Below, one piece after another: positions 5,306 to 6,757 of a stretch of 6,757 nucleotides of DNA (position 1 is its first letter; every line of letters starts with the position of its first letter). The position numbers and the translations under genes were made by a program. The stretch spans positions 1-6,757 of the forward strand of contig JAISDP010000191.1 in the NCBI GenBank assembly GCA_031264715.1. Reading direction: 5' to 3'. This DNA comes from Bacteroidales bacterium (GTDB lineage Bacteria; Bacteroidota; Bacteroidia; Bacteroidales; UBA4181). The notes beneath the pieces were generated by a model. It saw only the letters and a list, made by a program, of their open reading frames with translations, ran no database searches and was not told the DNA's origin.

Positions 5306-6688
5306 ATGAATAAAAATACCATCAACAGGCGCGATTTTCTTTCGAGTGCAGCCACAGTTGGCGCTGCCGGGGCTTTCGGGGCAGGCAGTTTGCTTGCGTC
5401 ATGCGGAAGCGGAGGAAAAACGCCGGGATTAATTCCTTTAATCCCCGAAACACAGTGGAATATTCCTGCATCCCTGCCCGACAAAGCCAAAGACGGACGT
5501 CCGTTGAAAGTTGGCCTTGTGGGGTGCGGAAACCGCGGGACAGGCGCTGTACAAGACCTCCTGAAAGCAGCCGGCGATCTTTCCGTGGTCGCTCTGGGCG
5601 ACGTGTTCCAGGACAGGATCGACAACACCCGTAAAATCCTCAAGGAAAAGATGAACCTGGAAATACCCGATGAAAACTGTTTCACAGGTTTTGACAGTTA
5701 CCTGAAAGTGATCGACTCGGATATTGACCTTGTGCTGCTGGCGACGCCGCCGGCATTCCGCCCGCTGCACTTTAAAGCGGCCGTAGACGCCGGGAAGCAT
5801 GTATTCCTGGAAAAACCGATGGCCGTAGATCCTGCAGGATGCCTGTCCGTAATCGCATCATCAAAAAAAGCCGTATCGCAGGGCCTTGTGGTCATCACCG
5901 GTACGCAACGCCACCACGAACGGAAATATATCGAAGGCTACAAACAGGTACAAAGCGGGTTGATCGGTAAAATCCAGTATGCCGACATCTACTGGAATAC
6001 TGGCTCACACTGGTACCGCTTTAAGGAAAAGGGATGGACGGATATGGAATGGATGATCCGCGACTGGGGAAACTGGATATGGCTGTCGGGTGACCACATT
6101 GTGGAGCAGCACGTGCACAATATCGACGTGGTGAACTGGTTTTTAGGACGGAAACCCGTAAAAGCAACCGGATTTGGCGCCCATTTGCATCGCAACACGG
6201 GCGACCAGTTCGACATGTTCAGCGTCAATTATCTCTATGAGGACAATATCGTCGTGCACAGCATGTGCCGGCAGATAGACGGCTGTACCAACAGGATTTC
6301 CGAGTTTATCCAGGGAACGGAAGGATCATGGTCCAACGAAGGCGTGATCAAAGACCTTGACGGGAACGTGCTGTGGAAATACGACAGCGACAGGGAAAAA
6401 GCCGAATTCAAGCAAACCAGCGGCTTTGTCCTGGAACATGTCAACATGATCAACCACATCAGGGATAACAAGCCCATAAGCCAGGCCGAAGATACGGCTG
6501 TCTCCACATTAACGGCTATTATGGGACGCATGTCGGCCTACGCGGGCGAAGATTTAACCTGGGAGCAAGCGATAGCTTCGGACCTGAACCTGGTACCCGG
6601 AGATTTGGCGCTTACAGATGTGGATATGAGCAAATATGCCGTTCCTTCTCCCGGAAAACCGACCGGCAGGAAGAATAACCAGAGGTAG
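5306..6688 (+). CDS. Tat-exported Gfo/Idh/MocA-family oxidoreductase lipoprotein
   Basis: A 460-residue protein. The N-terminus carries a Tat motif, NRRDFLS (7-13), a hydrophobic Ala/Gly stretch and a textbook lipobox LASC with C33, so it should be exported folded and then lipid-anchored. The Rossmann domain (about 67-195) shows the dinucleotide loop GCGNRG (73-78), LATPP (145-149) and the family's EKP motif (E169, K170, P171; K170 is the expected catalytic or cofactor-contacting lysine). The C-terminal alpha/beta domain contains WLSGDHIVEQHVHNID (259-274), where H271 and D274 fit the HxxD-type active-site pattern, and CRQIDGC (321-327). Family members oxidise or reduce a sugar hydroxyl with NAD(P), and in some glycosidases use transient C3 oxidation. 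In the periplasm the cofactor would have to be carried tightly bound, as in Zymomonas glucose-fructose oxidoreductase. The substrate is unknown. It is the last gene of the run; a promoter-like site follows the stop. Confidence 0.95.
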   Translation: MNKNTINRRDFLSSAATVGAAGAFGAGSLLASCGSGGKTPGLIPLIPETQWNIPASLPDKAKDGRPLKVGLVGCGNRGTGAVQDLLKAAGDLSVVALGDVFQDRIDNTRKILKEKMNLEIPDENCFTGFDSYLKVIDSDIDLVLLATPPAFRPLHFKAAVDAGKHVFLEKPMAVDPAGCLSVIASSKKAVSQGLVVITGTQRHHERKYIEGYKQVQSGLIGKIQYADIYWNTGSHWYRFKEKGWTDMEWMIRDWGNWIWLSGDHIVEQHVHNIDVVNWFLGRKPVKATGFGAHLHRNTGDQFDMFSVNYLYEDNIVVHSMCRQIDGCTNRISEFIQGTEGSWSNEGVIKDLDGNVLWKYDSDREKAEFKQTSGFVLEHVNMINHIRDNKPISQAEDTAVSTLTAIMGRMSAYAGEDLTWEQAIASDLNLVPGDLALTDVDMSKYAVPSPGKPTGRKNNQR

Positions 6689-6709
6689 TTGTTATTAAAA
6701 AATAATGTT

Positions 6710-6717
6710 TACCTTTA
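6710..6717 (+). promoter_or_regulatory. Promoter-like -7 element (TACCTTTA) for a gene beyond the window
   Basis: TACCTTTA matches the Bacteroidota TAnnTTTG -7 consensus except for the last base. A TTG at 6689-6691 lies 18 bp upstream, close to the expected -33 spacing. The following 40 bp are AT-rich and carry no start codon in the visible sequence. This suggests that a separate transcription unit begins just past the right edge. Confidence 0.4.
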
Positions 6718-6757
6718 CGGCAATTATTTCGAATATTAATTAAAAGAAGTTGAAATA

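Noticed and set aside
5158..5685. Antisense reading frame spanning the gap before the Gfo/Idh/MocA gene
   Set aside because: It covers the hairpin and two well-supported sense genes, has no recognisable motif, and its low-complexity content mirrors the sense signal peptide.
1..6757. CRISPR array, tRNA/rRNA genes, insertion sequence ends, toxin-antitoxin or phage genes
   Set aside because: No spaced repeats, cloverleaf-like sequences, transposase motifs or flanking inverted repeats were seen on either strand; base composition and gene direction are uniform.

Overview
The window reads as one strand of a Bacteroidota (probably Bacteroidales-like) chromosome. Seven complete genes all point right, with gaps of 27 to 87 bp (66 to 81 bp between the last three). 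Start codons are preceded by A-rich leaders without a convincing Shine-Dalgarno sequence. Two sites resemble the Bacteroidota -7 promoter element (TAnnTTTG). The last genes encode Tat-exported sugar enzymes of types common in Bacteroidota, Verrucomicrobia and Planctomycetes. GC content looks moderate and even, with no mobile element, tRNA, rRNA or CRISPR array. Nothing in the sequence fixes the species.

Left half (61-2433), predicted cytoplasmic enzymes: a FAHD1/YcgM-like fumarylacetoacetate hydrolase family protein; an RpiB-fold isomerase that keeps the catalytic Cys motif but has lost the usual phosphate-binding and ring-opening residues; and an iron-dependent (group III) alcohol dehydrogenase with an intact metal site. 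Middle (2491-3228): a TauE/SafE-family membrane transporter, a family linked to export of sulfite, sulfonates and other organic anions. Right half (3269-6688): three consecutive proteins with twin-arginine signals. These are a hydroxypyruvate-isomerase-like TIM barrel, a second TIM-barrel sugar isomerase/epimerase with a lipobox, and a Gfo/Idh/MocA-family NAD(P)-dependent oxidoreductase with a lipobox.

Working model (inference): the right-hand genes form a periplasmic module acting on a sugar or glycoside, by oxidation on the Gfo/Idh/MocA protein and by isomerisation, epimerisation or elimination on the TIM barrels. The left-hand genes would process a short polyol or aldose-type intermediate in the cytoplasm, with TauE/SafE moving an anionic product across the membrane. 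The altered RpiB-like site beside a TauE/SafE gene and an Fe-dependent dehydrogenase makes a non-phosphorylated, perhaps sulfonated or carboxylated, substrate worth testing. This is a hypothesis: no sulfonate-specific enzyme such as a sulfoquinovosidase, transketolase pair or desulfonating lyase is visible here. The FAH gene may simply be a housekeeping neighbour.

Non-coding features are a strong 33-nt hairpin ahead of the Gfo/Idh/MocA gene, an 11-bp perfect dyad ahead of the dehydrogenase, a 9-bp AT-rich tandem repeat ahead of the second TIM barrel, and a promoter-like site at the right edge that probably serves a gene outside the window.
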